From Rhodococcus sp. UNC23MFCrub1.1 (GTDB lineage Bacteria; Actinomycetota; Actinomycetes; Mycobacteriales; Mycobacteriaceae): 64,000 nt of DNA. The notes under the pieces are model-generated. The model had not been told where the DNA came from. It searched no databases and saw only the letters and a list, made by a program, of their open reading frames with translations. Position 1 is the first letter of the stretch. Every line of letters starts with the position of its first letter. The stretch is taken from the NCBI RefSeq assembly GCF_000686025.1, contig NZ_JMLQ01000007.1, positions 124,001 through 188,000 of the forward strand. Direction: 5' to 3'. A program made the position numbers and the translations under genes. Of the stretch, positions 62,690 to 64,000 are shown piece after piece.

Positions 62690-63631
62690 ATGACCGACAT
62701 CAGGGGACCTCTGGACGGCTCGCGATACCCGCGGTACATGGAACCGTCGACCTTCGCGCGGCTGCCGCGACTCGACGAGGTCTCCCGGGCCGACGTGAGC
62801 ATCGTCGGAGTGCCCTTCGACTCGGGCGTGAGCTACCGGCCGGGCGCGCGCTTCGGTCCCGGCCACATCCGCGCGTCGTCCAAACTGCTCCGGCCGTACA
62901 ACCCCGCGCTGGACGTGTCGCCGTTCGCGCACCGCCAGGTGGCCGATGCCGGCGACATCGCGGTCAATCCGTTCGACATCGCCGAGGCACTGACGACCGT
63001 CGAGCACGCGATCACCGATCTGCGCAAGGACGGCAGCACGGTCCTCACTCTCGGTGGCGACCACACCATCGCGCTGCCGATCCTGCGCGCGCTGCACCGC
63101 GACCACGGGCCGATCGCCGTGTTGCACTTCGACGCCCACCTCGACACGTGGGACACGTACTTCGGTGCACCCTTCACGCACGGGACACCGTTCCGACGGG
63201 CCAGCGAGGAGGGGCTGATCGACCTCGAGCGGTCGCAGCACATCGGGATCCGCGGTCCGCTGTACGGCAAGAAGGACCTCGAGGACGACGCCGTCCTGGG
63301 GTTTCAGATCATCCGGTCCGACGACTACGAGACGGACGGGGTGGCCTCGATCGTCGAGCGGATGCGCCGCCGTCTCGACACGGGCCCGGTCTACGTCTCC
63401 GTGGACATCGACGTCCTCGACCCGGCCCACGCCCCGGGCACCGGCACACCCGAGGCGGGCGGCATGACGTCGCGGGAACTGCTGAACACCCTGCGCGGGC
63501 TGGTGGGAGCGAACATCGTCGGTGCGGACATCGTCGAGGTCGCGCCCGCGTACGACCACGCGGAGATCACCGGAATCGCCGCGTCACACGTGGCCTACGA
63601 GCTGCTGTCGGTGCTCGCGCTGGGATCGTAG
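62690..63631 (+). CDS. Agmatinase / guanidinobutyrase-type ureohydrolase
   Basis: A 313-residue binuclear manganese hydrolase that releases urea from a guanidino compound. Metal ligands lie in [23 protein letters not shown] and [20 protein letters not shown]. The N-terminal [18 protein letters not shown] is typical of agmatinases rather than arginases. Whether the substrate is agmatine, guanidinobutyrate or another compound is not fixed by these motifs; the oxidase next door hints at guanidinobutyrate. The 3' end overlaps the convergent DedA gene by 37 bases. Confidence 0.9.
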   Translation: MTDIRGPLDGSRYPRYMEPSTFARLPRLDEVSRADVSIVGVPFDSGVSYRPGARFGPGHIRASSKLLRPYNPALDVSPFAHRQVADAGDIAVNPFDIAEALTTVEHAITDLRKDGSTVLTLGGDHTIALPILRALHRDHGPIAVLHFDAHLDTWDTYFGAPFTHGTPFRRASEEGLIDLERSQHIGIRGPLYGKKDLEDDAVLGFQIIRSDDYETDGVASIVERMRRRLDTGPVYVSVDIDVLDPAHAPGTGTPEAGGMTSRELLNTLRGLVGANIVGADIVEVAPAYDHAEITGIAASHVAYELLSVLALGS

Positions 63632-64000
63632 GCCCGCGCCGCGCCCTTCTCGGAGCGATGAGCCCGGACGCGCCACACGATCAGCGCGATCACCACCACC
63701 GCGACCACGATGATCGCCGCGTCCCGTCCCACCGTCTTCGCAACCTGTTCGTACGAGTTGCCGGCGACGAATCCGAGCACCACGAACCCCGTCCCCCAGA
63801 CGAGCCCACCGAGTGCGTTGTACGCGAGGAACTTCGGGTACGGCATGCGCGACATCCCGGCCAACGCCGGCATCACCGCTCGGAAGAAGGCGACGAACCG
63901 GCCGAGGAAGACGGCCGTCCCGCCCTTGCGCGCCAACAGGTCCCGCGCCTTGTCCAGCTTGTCGCGACGCTTGTCCAGAATCTTCATGGCCAACAGTCGT
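63595..64000 (-). CDS. DedA-family membrane protein, C-terminal part (cut by window edge)
   Basis: About 135 residues of a DedA/SNARE-associated protein. [40 protein letters not shown] is the family signature (F/Y-GRF-x-R-x3-P-x2-AG), followed by two membrane segments ([30 protein letters not shown]) and a hydrophilic tail. The frame continues past base 64000, so the N-terminal half is missing. DedA proteins act as lipid scramblases or transporters and affect envelope homeostasis. Confidence 0.88.
   Translation of the reverse strand, partial: RLLAMKILDKRRDKLDKARDLLARKGGTAVFLGRFVAFFRAVMPALAGMSRMPYPKFLAYNALGGLVWGTGFVVLGFVAGNSYEQVAKTVGRDAAIIVVAVVVIALIVWRVRAHRSEKGAARAYDPSASTDSSS

Overview
The window is a GC-rich actinobacterial chromosome segment with almost no spacing between genes, many GTG starts and frequent ATGA/GTGA stop-start overlaps. 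The gene order from carD to ppa (carD-ispD-ispF-cysS, lpqE-radA-disA, a membrane protein, a beta-carbonic anhydrase, mutY, an alpha/beta hydrolase, mhuD, lpqF, clpC1, lsr2, lysS, coaX-panD-panC, three conserved genes of unknown function, folK-folB-folP-folE, ftsH, hpt, tilS, metalloprotease, dacB, ppa) matches the order I know from Mycobacterium tuberculosis (about Rv3579c to Rv3628). I place it in the Mycobacteriales, most likely Rhodococcus or a close relative. No transposase, integrase, phage gene, CRISPR array, rRNA or tRNA was recognised.

Layout. 1-5.2 kb: a cut-off LacI regulator, a zinc/manganese-type ABC importer (znuA-C-B) and, 17 bases later in the same direction, a 5-oxoprolinase (pxpABC). 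5.2-11.6 kb: a leftward run with a SOUL heme-binding protein, a DUF4436 membrane protein, a reductase of the DHFR/RibD type, rlmB, cysS, ispF, ispD and carD. 11.8-20.3 kb: DNA-repair and c-di-AMP genes (radA, disA, mutY), a carbonic anhydrase, the heme-degrading enzyme MhuD and the lipoproteins LpqE and LpqF. 20.3-27.6 kb: OsmC, a two-domain VOC protein, clpC1, lsr2, lysS and a rhodanese/cysteine dioxygenase pair. 27.7-43.5 kb: one long leftward block for pantothenate/CoA and folate synthesis, FtsH, an amidase, purine salvage, tRNA-Ile modification and a cell-wall DD-peptidase. 43.6-46.1 kb: ppa, a lone PAS protein, a crotonase and a YbaK-like protein.

The accessory right end (46.1-64 kb) holds the most unusual content. 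A class-V aminotransferase/desulfurase-like gene sits behind a SAM-IV riboswitch, with a promoter directly upstream of the aptamer and a hairpin that masks its Shine-Dalgarno. Its small downstream partner resembles the end of a luciferase-like monooxygenase. Divergent from it is a 1286-residue single-module NRPS of the Pls/PosA (poly-amino-acid synthetase) type with a lysine-like substrate code, translationally coupled to an M1 aminopeptidase. Then follow GntR/MFS genes, an acyl-CoA dehydrogenase, an ECF sigma factor coupled to ogt, a secreted lipase, an M23 peptidase, and a flavin amine/amino-acid oxidase plus XRE-cupin regulator divergent from an agmatinase-family ureohydrolase. The window ends in a DedA gene.

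Non-coding structure includes three GTGTGC-rich intergenic repeat patches (7.4, 55.4 and 58.5 kb), a 32-bp tandem repeat behind disA, a 16-bp-stem hairpin behind lsr2 and a probable ClgR box upstream of clpC1.
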